Shown: positions 1-9,903 of the stretch, piece by piece
How positions within the stretch are numbered: position 1 is the stretch's first letter
How the letters are laid out: each line of letters starts with the position of its first letter
Program-made: the position numbers and the translations under genes
Assembly: GCA_930367205.1 (NCBI GenBank)
Contig: OV884015.1
Span: 106,084,509 to 106,148,508, forward strand
Length of the DNA: 64,000 nt
Origin: Acanthosoma haemorrhoidale
Lineage: Eukaryota; Arthropoda; Insecta; Hemiptera; Acanthosomatidae
Direction of reading: 5' to 3'
Notes under the pieces: generated by a model
Told to the model about the DNA's origin: nothing
What the model saw: only the letters and a program-made list of their open reading frames with translations
The model's database searches: none

Positions 1-2987
1 CTCAGGGCGCCAATGGCTGCCTGGCTATCCGTGAAAATTGTGATCAGTCTGTTTCTTACACCCTCCCCAATTAAGGTTTGGGTACAGACATTGATCGCCA
101 TCACTTCGGCCTGAAAGACCGAGGTGTGTCTACCTAAAGGAATAGAAATCCCAGATTCTGGTTTATCTTTCCTCCATATGCCGGCCCCTGACCCGTTTTC
201 TGTTAGCGAGCCGTCTGTATAGCAATTAATCCCATTACACAGTTTATGTGGTTTGGTCTTTGTGTTTTCCGCACAGTATAAAACGTCTGTGTGTTTCTTA
301 ACTTGTAGGTCAGAGTGCATTGACAGCACCTCGTCCTCATCAATTCTTCTGAACAAGTTCCCAAGTCGCATGTGAGTCATGACTTTGGATCTTGTTCCTG
401 ATTTCGCAAGTCTGTAAGCCACGTTCAAGGCTTGCGCTTCTACTTCTATGTGCAGTGGATTCAAGTTCAATAAGACTTCCATTGCAGCAGTAGGAGTTGT
501 ACTCATGGCACCAGTAATCATGAGACATGAAAGCCTCTGTAGTTTGCCAAGCAAAGTTCTATTTTTACTAATGCTACCTCTGTGCCACCACACCATAGAG
601 GCATAGAGCACCATTGGTCTCACTGCTGCGGTATATAGCCAGAATAACATTCTGGGTTGTAGTCCCCAGGTCCTACCCACAGCCCTTTTACATGCATAAA
701 GGCATCGAAGTGCCTTCGTAGTAGTATTCCTGATGTGTTTAGACCAGTCCAATTTACTATCCAGAGTAACCCCTAGATGCTTTACCTCACTACAAAAGCT
801 TACCTGTGTCCCCCCTATATAGGGTGGTCTAACTATAGCATTTCTTTTGTTAGTGAAGATACAGAGATTTATCTTCTGGGGATTGATTCCTAAACCATTC
901 TTTTCACACCAATCCCTCAAAAGATCCATCGATGCGGAAAGCAACTCAGAAATGGTTTCTGAGAACTTGCCCCCTATGAGCACAGCAATGTCATCAGCAT
1001 ATCCCTGTGCGTAGAACCCTGCAGAGTTTAGGTTTGTTAACAATGAGTCAACGACCAAACACCACAGTAATGGAGATAACACCCCTCCCTGTGGACATCC
1101 TCCCACTGGCTTCATCCACAGTTTGGTTTGTCCCAATTGTGATTGTAGAATCCTATTCTCTAGCATGGTGTTTATCCAGCTAGAGGTTAAGGAACTAATC
1201 CCCTTTCTTTCTAAGGCCGATGCCATAGTGTTATAGGGTGTGCGATCAAAGGCACCTTCTATATCAACAAAGATGCCTACCATTATTTCTTTATGATCTA
1301 GGGATCTCTCAATCCTGGAAACCAGGTGGTGGAGAGCAATTTCACAGGATTTTCCTGCCTGGTATGCGAATTGGGCGCTATGGAGCGGTCGTTCTACCAG
1401 TATTCCATCCCTAATATGTCTGTCTATGACCTTTTCCAAGGTCTTCATTAAAAATGAAGTCAGACATATTGGTCTGTAAGACTTGGGTTCGTCATAGGAC
1501 TCTTTCCCAGGTTTTGGTATGTAACACACTTTTGCCATCCTCCAGCTTACTGGAATATAGCTCAGTGCCAAGCTTCCCCTTAACAAGGTAAGTATAAGGG
1601 GCCTAATTACTGGTAGGCCTTTTTGTAGCAAGGCTGGGAATATCCCATCAATACCAGGTGATTTGAAGGGAGCAAAAGAATTAATTGCCCACTCCACCCT
1701 TGCAGAATTGATAATTTTATTTGCTTCTGCCCAGTTACCCTTGCAACTAGTGTGTTCACAGTTGGTAGGGTCATTATTAATCGTATCCATCAGTCCGCAG
1801 CCAGGAAAATGCGCGCGCGCCAGGGCACCGAGGGTTCCCTCCTCAGAATCCGAATAGCCCCCTCCCACCCTGACGGAGCCCAATGCTCCCCTGTCAGACT
1901 GCTTGGATAAGATCCTATTTACTCTAAACATGGAAGTTGTATCGTTTATTTCGCTACAAAATTTCTTCCACGCCCTTCTTTTAGCCTTTCTGACTTCTTT
2001 GTTATAATCAGTGAGTGCACGTTTATAAGTGTCCCATCTGCCTGATCTTTTGGCCGCGTTAAAGAGTTTACGTGTAAGAGCTCTTAACTTGCCAAGTTCA
2101 TTGTTCCACCAGGGACAGTTCCTGTTGGATCTAACATTACACACAGTGTTATTACCAGTGTATGACTTAATTATTGCCTCAGTCAATGTTGAGTTTAAAT
2201 GTTCCAAATGCCAGTTGCTACTCACCACTCTAGGACAGCATTTGACCTCCTCCTCAAGCTGTGTATAGTAGGTTTCCCAGTTTGTAAGTTTGGGATTCCT
2301 ATACACGGCTTCGGACGTGATGTTACCACTTAGATCAAATCTAATGTAACTATGATCTGAGCATGACTCTTCTTCAGAGACATGCCAGCCTTTAACCCTT
2401 AGGCCTATAGTGCGTGTGCTAAGGGTTATGTCAATGACCTCAGATCTGATTCTATTGTTAAAAGTGGCAATATTGCCTCTGTTTAGAATGTCTAGGTCAT
2501 TACTAGTTATGTACTCTACTAAACACTCACCTCTCTGGTTGTTGTTCTTGCTCCCCCAGAGCTGATGGTGAGCGTTCGCGTCAAGCGATGCTATAAGCTC
2601 GCCCCTTAAGCCAGTCCCTTCCGTTAGCTTACTAAGTGCCTCGGTCGGGACTCCTTCTTCATATGGGAGGTAGACCGATGCAATCGTCAACCTCCCACCT
2701 TGATTTCCCTCGTTGAGGGCCATTTGAGCTGCTGCTAAGTCTCTAGAACAATATTGCCATAGAGGCAGCATTTTAAGACTGCTCTTATGCAGGATACAGG
2801 CTCTGGCACGCGCGGGTACAGAAATAATCTCATACCCACGCATCGCCAGCCCCCCCATCCTGCCCTTATACAGGTAAGGTTCTTGTATTAGAATGATATC
2901 AATATCCTTACCTCTCACATACTGCTGCAGAACACCACATGCTGCAATACAGTGGTGCAGATTAATTTGCAGCAGCCTTACCACCAT
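1..2987 (-). CDS. Non-LTR ORF2: endonuclease-RT-RNase H polyprotein, 3' truncated by window edge
   Basis: First 995 codons of the reverse-transcriptase polyprotein; the frame stays open to the window edge. It starts at an ATG two bases after the ORF1 stop. Visible domains are an APE-type endonuclease (LLQINLHH at residue 5, IQEP at 34, SLDANAHHQLWG at 134, SDHS near 210), then reverse transcriptase with GCPQGG at 630 and catalytic YADD at 663, then the start of RNase H (YTDGS at 923, TDSQ at 986). Endonuclease and RT nick the target and copy the RNA (target-primed reverse transcription) in the nucleus. The two base changes checked against copy 2 (near 1500 and 2895) are synonymous. I see no break in this copy. 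Confidence 0.88.
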   Translation of the reverse strand, partial: MVVRLLQINLHHCIAACGVLQQYVRGKDIDIILIQEPYLYKGRMGGLAMRGYEIISVPARARACILHKSSLKMLPLWQYCSRDLAAAQMALNEGNQGGRLTIASVYLPYEEGVPTEALSKLTEGTGLRGELIASLDANAHHQLWGSKNNNQRGECLVEYITSNDLDILNRGNIATFNNRIRSEVIDITLSTRTIGLRVKGWHVSEEESCSDHSYIRFDLSGNITSEAVYRNPKLTNWETYYTQLEEEVKCCPRVVSSNWHLEHLNSTLTEAIIKSYTGNNTVCNVRSNRNCPWWNNELGKLRALTRKLFNAAKRSGRWDTYKRALTDYNKEVRKAKRRAWKKFCSEINDTTSMFRVNRILSKQSDRGALGSVRVGGGYSDSEEGTLGALARAHFPGCGLMDTINNDPTNCEHTSCKGNWAEANKIINSARVEWAINSFAPFKSPGIDGIFPALLQKGLPVIRPLILTLLRGSLALSYIPVSWRMAKVCYIPKPGKESYDEPKSYRPICLTSFLMKTLEKVIDRHIRDGILVERPLHSAQFAYQAGKSCEIALHHLVSRIERSLDHKEIMVGIFVDIEGAFDRTPYNTMASALERKGISSLTSSWINTMLENRILQSQLGQTKLWMKPVGGCPQGGVLSPLLWCLVVDSLLTNLNSAGFYAQGYADDIAVLIGGKFSETISELLSASMDLLRDWCEKNGLGINPQKINLCIFTNKRNAIVRPPYIGGTQVSFCSEVKHLGVTLDSKLDWSKHIRNTTTKALRCLYACKRAVGRTWGLQPRMLFWLYTAAVRPMVLYASMVWWHRGSISKNRTLLGKLQRLSCLMITGAMSTTPTAAMEVLLNLNPLHIEVEAQALNVAYRLAKSGTRSKVMTHMRLGNLFRRIDEDEVLSMHSDLQVKKHTDVLYCAENTKTKPHKLCNGINCYTDGSLTENGSGAGIWRKDKPESGISIPLGRHTSVFQAEVMAINVCTQTLIGEGVRNRLITIFTDSQAAIGAL

Positions 2988-2989
2988 GA

Positions 2990-4258
2990 TCAGTGCCCGC
3001 CGGCCCCCGGAGGGCCACCCCGAGGCGGACGCCGGGAGACAGCGCCAAACCCAGGCCCCCCCACCACAGAGGGCCCAGACCCAGCGCGCCCCCGAGCCCC
3101 CGCCACGGGGCCACCCCCCGCAGCCGCCATATTCATCGCCTTGGGGCCATCCTTTGGAGTTGGCAAATTCGTCGTAGCGATCCCCTTCGACTCCTCCACC
3201 TCGGGATCGCTCCTTGCCTCCTCCACCTTATCAGCCGCCTTCCTCTCCTGTACTACTTTTTGCGGCTTCTTCTTATCCAATACCCTGAGAGCGACCTTAG
3301 TGAACCCATAGTTCAGCTTAAGCTTCCGCTTCTCAAGGTATTCCATGCTATTCTCTGGGGCAGACAGGATCGCAAAGAAGCCATGCTTCTCCACCTTGGT
3401 GCCCAGGAGTCTCCATAATCCGATATCAGGTACCCTAGAGTTTTGGGTCCTGATCCTCTTCATGAAATGTCCTTCCAGAGGCATTTCTCCTGTAATGAAG
3501 GTTCCTACCTTCACGGTTTTATGAAGCTCCTCCACCTTTCCTACGCGGAGCTCCAGATCCCCACTCATGTTAAAATTGGGTACTATAATCGACAACCAGT
3601 CCTTGGTCTCCTGGTTGTCGCAGATTATGACACAGGCTCCCACATGTGGGTAAATTCCGCTGAATTCAGCCTGTGTCCCTTTCTCTTCTTCCAGCTGATC
3701 GACAAATTTCATCAGCTGTCCCTTCATTTCCTCACAATGCTCCTTCGTCAGCTGAGTGGACGGATATCCACTAGGGATAATCGCCACCCTGCTTCCTCCG
3801 GCAGCAATCGCGTAGGATGCAATGCTAGCATCCCCACCCCTATGCCTCTTTGCCATAGGCGCAGAGGTACCAGGTGAGGACCTGATCCTTTTCTCTGGAG
3901 CGCACCCAGACCCTGCCGTATTCCCGGACCCCGAAGGTCCTGGAAGTCCGGCCGGATCCTCAGGTGGCCCTCCAGCCAACATTGCCCTCCTCCACTTCTT
4001 CCTCTGGGCTCCAGAGAACTTGTGCTTGGAGGTCTCGCCTACATCCTTGGATGCAGCGTCCCTACCAGGCGCCAAGCTCTCTTGCTCCATTACCAATTCG
4101 CTTACCTCCTCTACAAGCGTCGCAAGCGAGCTCATAGAGGCTTCGTCGTCCACTACCTCAGCGCCAAGGTCCATTGAAGGCCCCTGGGCTGAGTCCCCTC
4201 CGCTGATCATGCTGACCAGCTCCTCCATGTCTTCATTATTATTATTCTTGTTGCTCAT
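2990..4258 (-). CDS. Non-LTR ORF1 protein, DUF4780-like, 422 aa
   Basis: ORF1 of the non-LTR element, predicted to be the RNA-binding/chaperone partner of ORF2 in the ribonucleoprotein. It has an acidic serine-rich N-terminus (about residues 1-75), a basic patch with RKKWRR, and a central globular part from about residue 145 (YAIAAGGSRVAII) to about 335 (LDKKKPQK) whose pattern, with GACVIICDNQETKDWLSIIV, fits the DUF4780 family of arthropod retroelement ORF1 proteins as I know it. The C-terminus is Gly/Pro/Arg-rich and GC-rich, unlike the AT-rich surroundings. The stop (TGA) is followed after two bases by the ORF2 ATG. There is no CCHC zinc knuckle, unlike many R1 or Jockey ORF1 proteins. 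The family assignment is from motif pattern only. Confidence 0.75.
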   Translation of the reverse strand: MSNKNNNNEDMEELVSMISGGDSAQGPSMDLGAEVVDDEASMSSLATLVEEVSELVMEQESLAPGRDAASKDVGETSKHKFSGAQRKKWRRAMLAGGPPEDPAGLPGPSGSGNTAGSGCAPEKRIRSSPGTSAPMAKRHRGGDASIASYAIAAGGSRVAIIPSGYPSTQLTKEHCEEMKGQLMKFVDQLEEEKGTQAEFSGIYPHVGACVIICDNQETKDWLSIIVPNFNMSGDLELRVGKVEELHKTVKVGTFITGEMPLEGHFMKRIRTQNSRVPDIGLWRLLGTKVEKHGFFAILSAPENSMEYLEKRKLKLNYGFTKVALRVLDKKKPQKVVQERKAADKVEEARSDPEVEESKGIATTNLPTPKDGPKAMNMAAAGGGPVAGARGRAGSGPSVVGGPGFGAVSRRPPRGGPPGAGGH

Positions 4259-4678
4259 ATTCTGTTCCCACGAGAGCGGGGGAAGTTACTCTGCAGGTAC
4301 TGCCCCCTCTCCCTGCAGAGGGCATTTAATACAATGGGGTGCGCCTGGTGCCCCAAGGGGGTCGATTAAAGACAGTGCATTTTTATACACCCCCTGCCAT
4401 TCAGCCACAGCTCGAGCTCCTCTACACTTGGCTTGGGTGTTAAGGAGATCTCCACCTGGATTTCATGGGGAGATCCCGCCTCTGTCGTCCGCGAGTCCAT
4501 CGGACTCCCCAGGGGGTACCACGTGGAGGTGACAGTAGGCGTTGGTAGGGATAGGTCAGACTGGGAGTTCACAAGCAGTGAGTAGGGCACTATTGCTTGA
4601 TTCCTCCGCTAAGAGTAAAGGAGACCCCCGCACCTGTCTCCCTCTCTAGTCTTTCCATTACCCTACCCATTTACCCCC

Positions 4679-6121
4679 CTAGATTTCTAGTATAGGTTGT
4701 GAGCATAGTAGTTTTTTTATTTTTTCGAACGATTCTTGACATTTTATTGACCATGAAAATTGTACATTTTTCCTGAGTAAATTGTGTAAAGGATCTAAAA
4801 TTATTGCACAGTTTGGAATATATTCGTGATAGAAATTTATCTTTCCGAGGAATTGTCGTACGTTTTTTTGAGTCTTAGGTATTGGAAAATTTTTTACTGA
4901 TATTAAATTATCTTTTATTGGTCTGATCGTATTATTTTCTATTATGTGGCCCAGGTACTGTGCAGACTCTGCTGCAAATTTGCATTTTGTAAATTTTAGC
5001 CTGAATCCTTCTTTTTTTATTGCGTCTAATAGTAATTCTATATGTTTCACATGTTCCTCAAATGATTTCGAAAATATTAGTAAATCGTCTATAAAATTTA
5101 CTACAAATTGAGTTAATTTATTTTTTCTTAATATATTGCTCAAGATTCTTTGAAAGATTGCTGGGGCTGTTTTCAGCCCAAAAGGTAAACATGTCCACTG
5201 ATAATGACCTTCTTGTGTAACAAAACCTGTTTTGTGTCTGTCTTCAATACGCAAAGGGATAGACCAGAATGCAGAGTTTATGTCTAATGTAGTAAAAAAT
5301 TTACAGTTTCTTGTTTTTATCATTAAGTCGTCTATCAATGGAAATGGTTGTGCTTGAGGTATTACTATTTTATTTATGTCCCTGAAGTCTATGCATAGTC
5401 TGCTTCTTTTATTTTCACCTTTTTTAAACGCTAGTGTTACAGGTGCTGCGAAAGGGCTGTATGATTCTTCAATGAGTTTTTTATCTAATAGTTTTGTTAC
5501 TTGTTCCCCTATTTCTGTTCTGTCTTCTAGGCTGCATTTGTAAGGCCTCTTGCTACAATATTTATCTACCAATAGATCTATATGTGCTTCATATTTATTT
5601 ACTGTACCTACGTCATATTTATCTTTTGCAAACACTGATTTGTAAGTATCTATTGTTTTGTTTATTTCATATTTTTGATTATCTGATAAGTGATCCATAT
5701 TTGCTATAAAATTCTCTTCTTTTATGTGCTCGTTAAAATTTACTAAATTTTTTTCTTCATTAGCATTTTCCTCGTTTTGTTGAAAAATCTTGAGGTTTTC
5801 ATCCTGGATTAATTTAAATTCTTTTATTGTGTCTAATCCAATTAGGAAATCGTATTTAAAATATTCGTTATCTATTATGTGGACATCCATATTTTTTTCT
5901 ATGTTGAATATTTTTAATTTTAGAGTCGTCAAACCGTTTGTTTTTTGGACACCATTAATTGTTATCAAACTTGCATTATTACCTTTATTATTATTTTCTT
6001 TTTTATTTTTTATGTTTAGGAATTTCGAGTTTATTAAAGATACATTTGATCCTGAATCGTAAATTCCCCAAAGGTTTATTTTGTTTTCTATAGTTAGTTT
6101 GACTTTTATTAATGGCGTCAT
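4679..6121 (-). CDS. pol: Ty3/Gypsy pol, protease and reverse transcriptase, truncated by the nested insertion
   Basis: N-terminal 480 codons of pol. The aspartic protease active site is YDSGSNVSLIN (D22), a DSG variant. Reverse transcriptase follows with LCIDFRDIN at 242, TLDINSAFW at 278 (catalytic D280), LPFGLKTAPAIFQ at 312 and FIDDLLIFS at 343 (catalytic DD). The frame ends at LLCSQPILEI, where a stop is created by the 5' end of the inserted non-LTR element; the tether, RNase H and integrase are on the other side of the insertion, off the window. The start shown is the ATG that overlaps the gag stop as TAATG, but the frame is also reachable by -1 frameshift from gag. Cys243 differs from copy 2, which has Arg in the LRIDFRD motif. 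Arg is the usual residue there, so this copy may be impaired (inference). Confidence 0.9.
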   Translation of the reverse strand: MTPLIKVKLTIENKINLWGIYDSGSNVSLINSKFLNIKNKKENNNKGNNASLITINGVQKTNGLTTLKLKIFNIEKNMDVHIIDNEYFKYDFLIGLDTIKEFKLIQDENLKIFQQNEENANEEKNLVNFNEHIKEENFIANMDHLSDNQKYEINKTIDTYKSVFAKDKYDVGTVNKYEAHIDLLVDKYCSKRPYKCSLEDRTEIGEQVTKLLDKKLIEESYSPFAAPVTLAFKKGENKRSRLCIDFRDINKIVIPQAQPFPLIDDLMIKTRNCKFFTTLDINSAFWSIPLRIEDRHKTGFVTQEGHYQWTCLPFGLKTAPAIFQRILSNILRKNKLTQFVVNFIDDLLIFSKSFEEHVKHIELLLDAIKKEGFRLKFTKCKFAAESAQYLGHIIENNTIRPIKDNLISVKNFPIPKTQKNVRQFLGKINFYHEYIPNCAIILDPLHNLLRKNVQFSWSIKCQESFEKIKKLLCSQPILEI

Positions 6122-7191
6122 TACTCGTTTTTTTGATCTGATTCGTTCAATTCGGATTCTATTACTGAATTGTCTACGTGTCTAATATTTTTTGTACCTT
6201 TATCATTTTTTTTATTGAACCAGCAAGCGGTTTCTGCGTGGAATCTTTTCCCCTTATTTAATTTTTCGCATGTTGTGCATGGTGTTTTATTTTTATCTTC
6301 CGCGTTTGTACCGGTTTTTTTATTAAAAGATTTTTTTCTCACCATGTGTTCATATTTGTTCAACTCGTTGAATAAATCTGAAGTTTCTCTTATCATTTCT
6401 CTATCAATTCTGTTTAAAATGAATTCTGGAAGTCCTGCTGCAATGAGATCGATGAGAGTTCCCTTATCTATTGTTTGTCGCATATCTATTAAAAGTTTTT
6501 CTTTTCTTAGTGCATAATCTATTAAAGGTCCTTCTCTGTATTTGAAATGTAGTGCATAGGTAACTGGGTTCCAGCCTTTTGCAGCGAATGTTTCAGAAAA
6601 GTTCTTTTTCCATTCATCCCATGTCCCATGCACTGTTAATTTTGTAAACATTGAGCTGAACCAATCTTTGCAGGACCCTTCCATGAAGAATCGGAGTACT
6701 TCAACTTTTTGGGAGTCTTCATTTATATTAAATCGATTGCATTCTTGTTCAAAAATTTCCATCCATCGGCTTGGGTTTGGATTTTGACTTGTGAATCTGT
6801 CGATAATGAATTTCTCTGTTATGTGTTTTAAATTGTTAGCTCGTGGATTTTCAATTAATGTTTTAAGTAGTGTATTTAAAGTACTTACGTCTGCATGTCC
6901 AGCAGTTATATTTTCTGTTTTGATATTTTCTTCTTCATCTACATAAGTTTCTTTGATTTCCTTTGTCAATTTTATCCAGATATTACGCTCGTGGTGCCTT
7001 TTTTTCAACGAATTTTTTACCTTCTTAAAAGCGTTGGTGGCGATTAATTGTTCATGGAGGTTTGCATTTTGCAATTCTTCTGGGATTTTGAAAATTCTAT
7101 CATCCTCGGTAGTTATCGAGGTTATGCCAATTACATTACTTTTTCCGTCTGTTGTTGGGATTACTTTGAAACAGAATTGTAGCTTTTCCAT
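6121..7191 (-). CDS. gag: Ty3/Gypsy Gag, 356 aa
   Basis: Capsid-nucleocapsid precursor of the LTR element, 356 codons from an ATG at 7191. The central part (FINDRF-like helix region through SRWMEIFEQECNRF, then DWFSSMFTK and WKKNFSETFAAKGWNP) has the pattern of retrotransposon Gag capsid domains. Near the C-terminus, residues 305-325, CTTCEKLNKGKRFHAETACWF gives a nucleocapsid-like finger with unusual spacing CX2CX9HX4C in place of the canonical CX2CX4HX4C. The last nucleotide of the stop is shared with the pol ATG. The nucleotide sequence matches the copy at 23505-24575 almost exactly, with an identical protein. It is homologous along its length to the broken relict found inside every array unit. 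Confidence 0.88.
   Translation of the reverse strand: MEKLQFCFKVIPTTDGKSNVIGITSITTEDDRIFKIPEELQNANLHEQLIATNAFKKVKNSLKKRHHERNIWIKLTKEIKETYVDEEENIKTENITAGHADVSTLNTLLKTLIENPRANNLKHITEKFIIDRFTSQNPNPSRWMEIFEQECNRFNINEDSQKVEVLRFFMEGSCKDWFSSMFTKLTVHGTWDEWKKNFSETFAAKGWNPVTYALHFKYREGPLIDYALRKEKLLIDMRQTIDKGTLIDLIAAGLPEFILNRIDREMIRETSDLFNELNKYEHMVRKKSFNKKTGTNAEDKNKTPCTTCEKLNKGKRFHAETACWFNKKNDKGTKNIRHVDNSVIESELNESDQKNE
6127..6133 (-). promoter_or_regulatory. Probable -1 ribosomal frameshift slippery site at the gag-pol junction, copy 1
   Basis: On the minus strand gag ends CAA AAA AAC GAG TAA, containing the heptamer A AAA AAC in the correct zero-frame phase. A -1 slip there continues as CGA GTA ATG ACG, which is exactly the pol frame. 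This is the classic X XXY YYZ shift site and would make a Gag-Pol fusion. The alternative is stop/start coupling through the overlapping TAATG. A downstream stimulatory structure was not assessed. Confidence 0.65.
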
Positions 7192-7280
7192 TTTATAATT
7201 TTCTTATAACCCTTGTAATTTAAACGGGAATGTCGTTTTATAATTACAGAGCAACACAACCTTGTTTTTCTGTCGTCCCT

Positions 7281-7506
7281 AAGAACCATTATAAAACGAC
7301 ATTCAATGTTTATTCTCCTGTCGATTCGGTTTGTTTTATAATAACAAATAATTAAGTCAAATATTAAGTTTAGCTTGCTTTCACTGCTTGCCTAACACTC
7401 ACGTAACCTCCCTGCTGATAACGCTAGTATCATTCTCTTCAACGCCTGCATTATCTACGTTGGTGCGGCGTGCTAATTCAAATTAAAGAAATACATTTTC
7501 TTTACA
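7281..7506 (-). repeat. 5' LTR body of Ty3/Gypsy copy 1
   Basis: 226 bp shared with the LTRs at 24665-24890 and 14832-15057. On the element strand it starts TGTAAAG at 7506. The inner end is atypical: a 17-bp perfect inverted repeat (7228-7244 and 7288-7304) brackets a segment whose orientation is opposite to that at the outer end of the 3' LTR of copy 2. No conventional primer-binding site next to a CA end could be assigned. Confidence 0.8.
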
Positions 7507-9903
7507 TATATACATAGCCTGGGATTCCCCAGATTCATCAGGGAAATGTCCTTATTCGTTAAAAAGAATTCATGGATCAGGGATACAACCCCTTACTAAC
7601 ACTGCTCTTGCATCTTCGTCACTGGTGTGCAGTAACAGTGGAGACAATGAGAGACTACCTGTAGAAGAAGCCTGGGTAAGAACTCCAAAGGATGTTTTAG
7701 CATCAAAAGGTTTATTTACTAACGTTATTTTTAGTGGGGTCCTCCATTGTTTAAACCAGTAAGTCTAAATAGGGTTTAGTTTGGATTTGTACATGAGAAT
7801 TTCGTTTTCAAATTTGGGATGTGATTTTTTGACTGAGAGACATGTTCCATGCTGGTCCGTTCTGAAGTTGGAATATTAGGTTTAGAACTGAATGTGCTGT
7901 GGGATGACCAAAAATAAAAAAACCCTGCGAATAATAAATTGTTCCCATCATTCAATAACATAAATTAAATTAAACATAAAACCAGCAATGTACAGTAACT
8001 CTTTTTAGTTAGCAAGAGTTAAAATAAGGTTTGACAATCCTTAAAATGCAAAGTAAATCGAGCTAAGGAGCTTAAGAGGAGGAGGAGAGTGGAGAAGGTG
8101 AAGTTCAATATTGCTACAGCTGAAATACAATCCGGTGTTGTATATTAGAAGTTCCTTCCTCTGTAAATAAATTTCTTCCGTGTTGTTGAATATTGTCAAC
8201 TAATAATATAATATTAATAAAACCTTATACTATCATTGAATATTGTTTTGTTTGTTATTGTGAATATATCTCTTAGATTTGGATTTATTAGTGTGTTTCA
8301 ACATCCATCTTCTGTTGAAAATAGGCTCTTAGAGTAAAGCGTGAGTAAAAATATTTTCTTAAAAATTAAAACTATTCTAAAACGTAAACTTTCCGTTTGG
8401 AAGATCTTTGTTGATGATGAAAAGAGAGATATGGCCCGAGGACGATACAAACAACACACAGTGCACTTCACAAATGGACTGAGCTTTACATTTGTAACAA
8501 TTTGTATTCACAAATTTTTAAGAGATACCAATCATATAGCTGAGTGGTTAGCTTCACTGTTTGCAAGTTCACAAGTTTTTTGGGGCTTGTGCACTTGTTA
8601 ATTAAGTATTAAGCCCGCTATCTCATTATTTAGTAGGGGTATGATGTTATAAGGAAAATGCAGCGGAAGCTAGTTTTTTTGTTAAATTAGGAATGACAAA
8701 ACGAACGAAATATGGATAAAAAATCTTATATTTAGCATTAAAAATAAACAGTAATCACTATACTTTATATACATTACATATAACATGAATAATAATAAAT
8801 GATATAATTTTATAAAATATTTCTTACATTATTAATTTTTACATAGCAGTTTATGAAATTTCTGTGATTAAATTGCATGAATTGTTCCCTTTTAATTTTT
8901 TATTAAATTATGACATTATATAATTCGGGAAGTAGGACAAGTAATACACAAATACAATAATAATCGTCATCATGGCAATAAAAGCCTTAGCATATACATC
9001 GGTCTGACAATACGGTTATAAGACAACGTACTAATAAATCCCAGACATACTTGAAGGTTAATAAAAAAAATTATTTGATAATAATTCAATTAGTATATGA
9101 TAATGATTTGGGGTACAAAAAATAATTGGAATACAAATATTTTAGGCTCATGACGTCATGATATATCTTGATTGTTAAAGTTTGTGAAGTCTGCTGTTGT
9201 CTGCATGAAGATAACTGAATGAAGTCTGCTTATAGGCTGCTAAGTAGTACGAGCCTTCGACATCTGCAATAGTGATACAAATTAGTTATAAATGCAAAAT
9301 AAGAATAAAATAAATAGAAAATCTTCTTATGACTAATGATTTCATATCATCCTCATAATTTAAAAATGGTTTATACCAAAAATAGAGAAAAATTCGTCCA
9401 TATCTTTTGAAATCGTTGTACATTATTTCATTTACTAAAATAAATCGAAAAAATTTTACCTTTAAATTTGATGATATGATTGTAGTTGTGATCACCAGTG
9501 ATCCAGGTGGGATGACTCCGTGCTCTTTGGATGGTGGAGTTTCATGTATACATCATGTCCACATAATGCCAATAATGAATTTTTTCAGGCTCCTTACTAG
9601 ATAGTTAGGGTCACTAGGCAGATGAGGTATTCATTTTTTTTCTGAAATAAATTTGGTTATACATACAAAGTCATATTACAATAAATATAAAAAAATCTTC
9701 TAATATGAAAACAGTTTAATATCATCCTTATAAATAAAAAAAGCTAATTCAAAATATAAATAAAAGTTGGTAACATAATTTTGCGTAAAAAAATCATGCA
9801 TATGTACGTATGTAAAACAGTTATATAAGTTGAGGGAATCAACTGATATCGGTTTCAAATTATCACTTCTATCTACAGACTCTAATTACAACTTTAAAAA
9901 CTT

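Larger units (their letters stand above)
1..4686 (-). mobile_element. LOA/I-group non-LTR retrotransposon, copy 1 (3' part outside window)
   Basis: Minus-strand two-ORF non-LTR retrotransposon. The 5' end is at about 4678-4686, where Ty3/Gypsy pol stops making sense and a G-rich leader begins. ORF1, ORF2 and the leader match the complete copy at 16689-22077 with a constant offset of 17391 bp and only a few substitutions seen by eye. The 3' end, RNase H C-terminus and poly(A) tract lie to the left of the window. It is inserted in the pol gene of the surrounding Ty3/Gypsy element, at the same point as the second copy, so both copies descend from one insertion that was later duplicated with its host. 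Confidence 0.9.
1..7506 (-). mobile_element. Ty3/Gypsy LTR retrotransposon, copy 1 (5' part; interrupted by the non-LTR element)
   Basis: Minus-strand Ty3/Gypsy element. Within the window it consists of the 5' LTR (7281-7506), gag (6121-7191) and protease-RT (4679-6121), after which the non-LTR element interrupts pol. RNase H, integrase and 3' LTR are off the left edge. Its right end abuts TATATACATAGCC, the start of unit A, so it lies in the short TA run that joins array units, as copy 2 does. Compared with copy 2 the protease frame here is intact, because the 7-bp deletion of copy 2 is absent. Confidence 0.9.

Noticed and set aside
3822..4532. 236-codon plus-strand frame over the non-LTR ORF1 (also 21213-21923)
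   Set aside because: Antisense shadow of the GC-rich ORF1 and leader. Its length follows from base composition, and the ORF1 protein on the other strand has the recognisable domain.
4366..4590. 74-codon minus-strand frame in the non-LTR leader
   Set aside because: No homology recognised and no known extra ORF in this position; treated as part of the leader.
1..7506. The two nested-element copies as an assembly duplication
   Set aside because: They differ by several substitutions and a 7-bp indel and are followed by clearly different units, so a simple assembly artefact is unlikely, although only long reads can exclude it.
8537..8560. tRNA A-box-like TAGCTGAGTGG, suggesting a tRNA or SINE head
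   Set aside because: No B box (GGTTCGANTCC) at a proper distance and no cloverleaf could be formed; a chance match.
8341..8601. 86-codon plus-strand frame repeated in units A, B, C, D and F
   Set aside because: It begins with GTG, which is not a normal animal start; the first ATG leaves 56 codons. It is frameshifted in unit E and shows no domain. Its conservation is no greater than that of the surrounding repeat.
9407..9604. 65-codon plus-strand and 69-codon minus-strand frames in AT-rich DNA before the relict
   Set aside because: They overlap each other on opposite strands, have low-complexity composition and no recognisable motif; they recur only because the unit is repeated.
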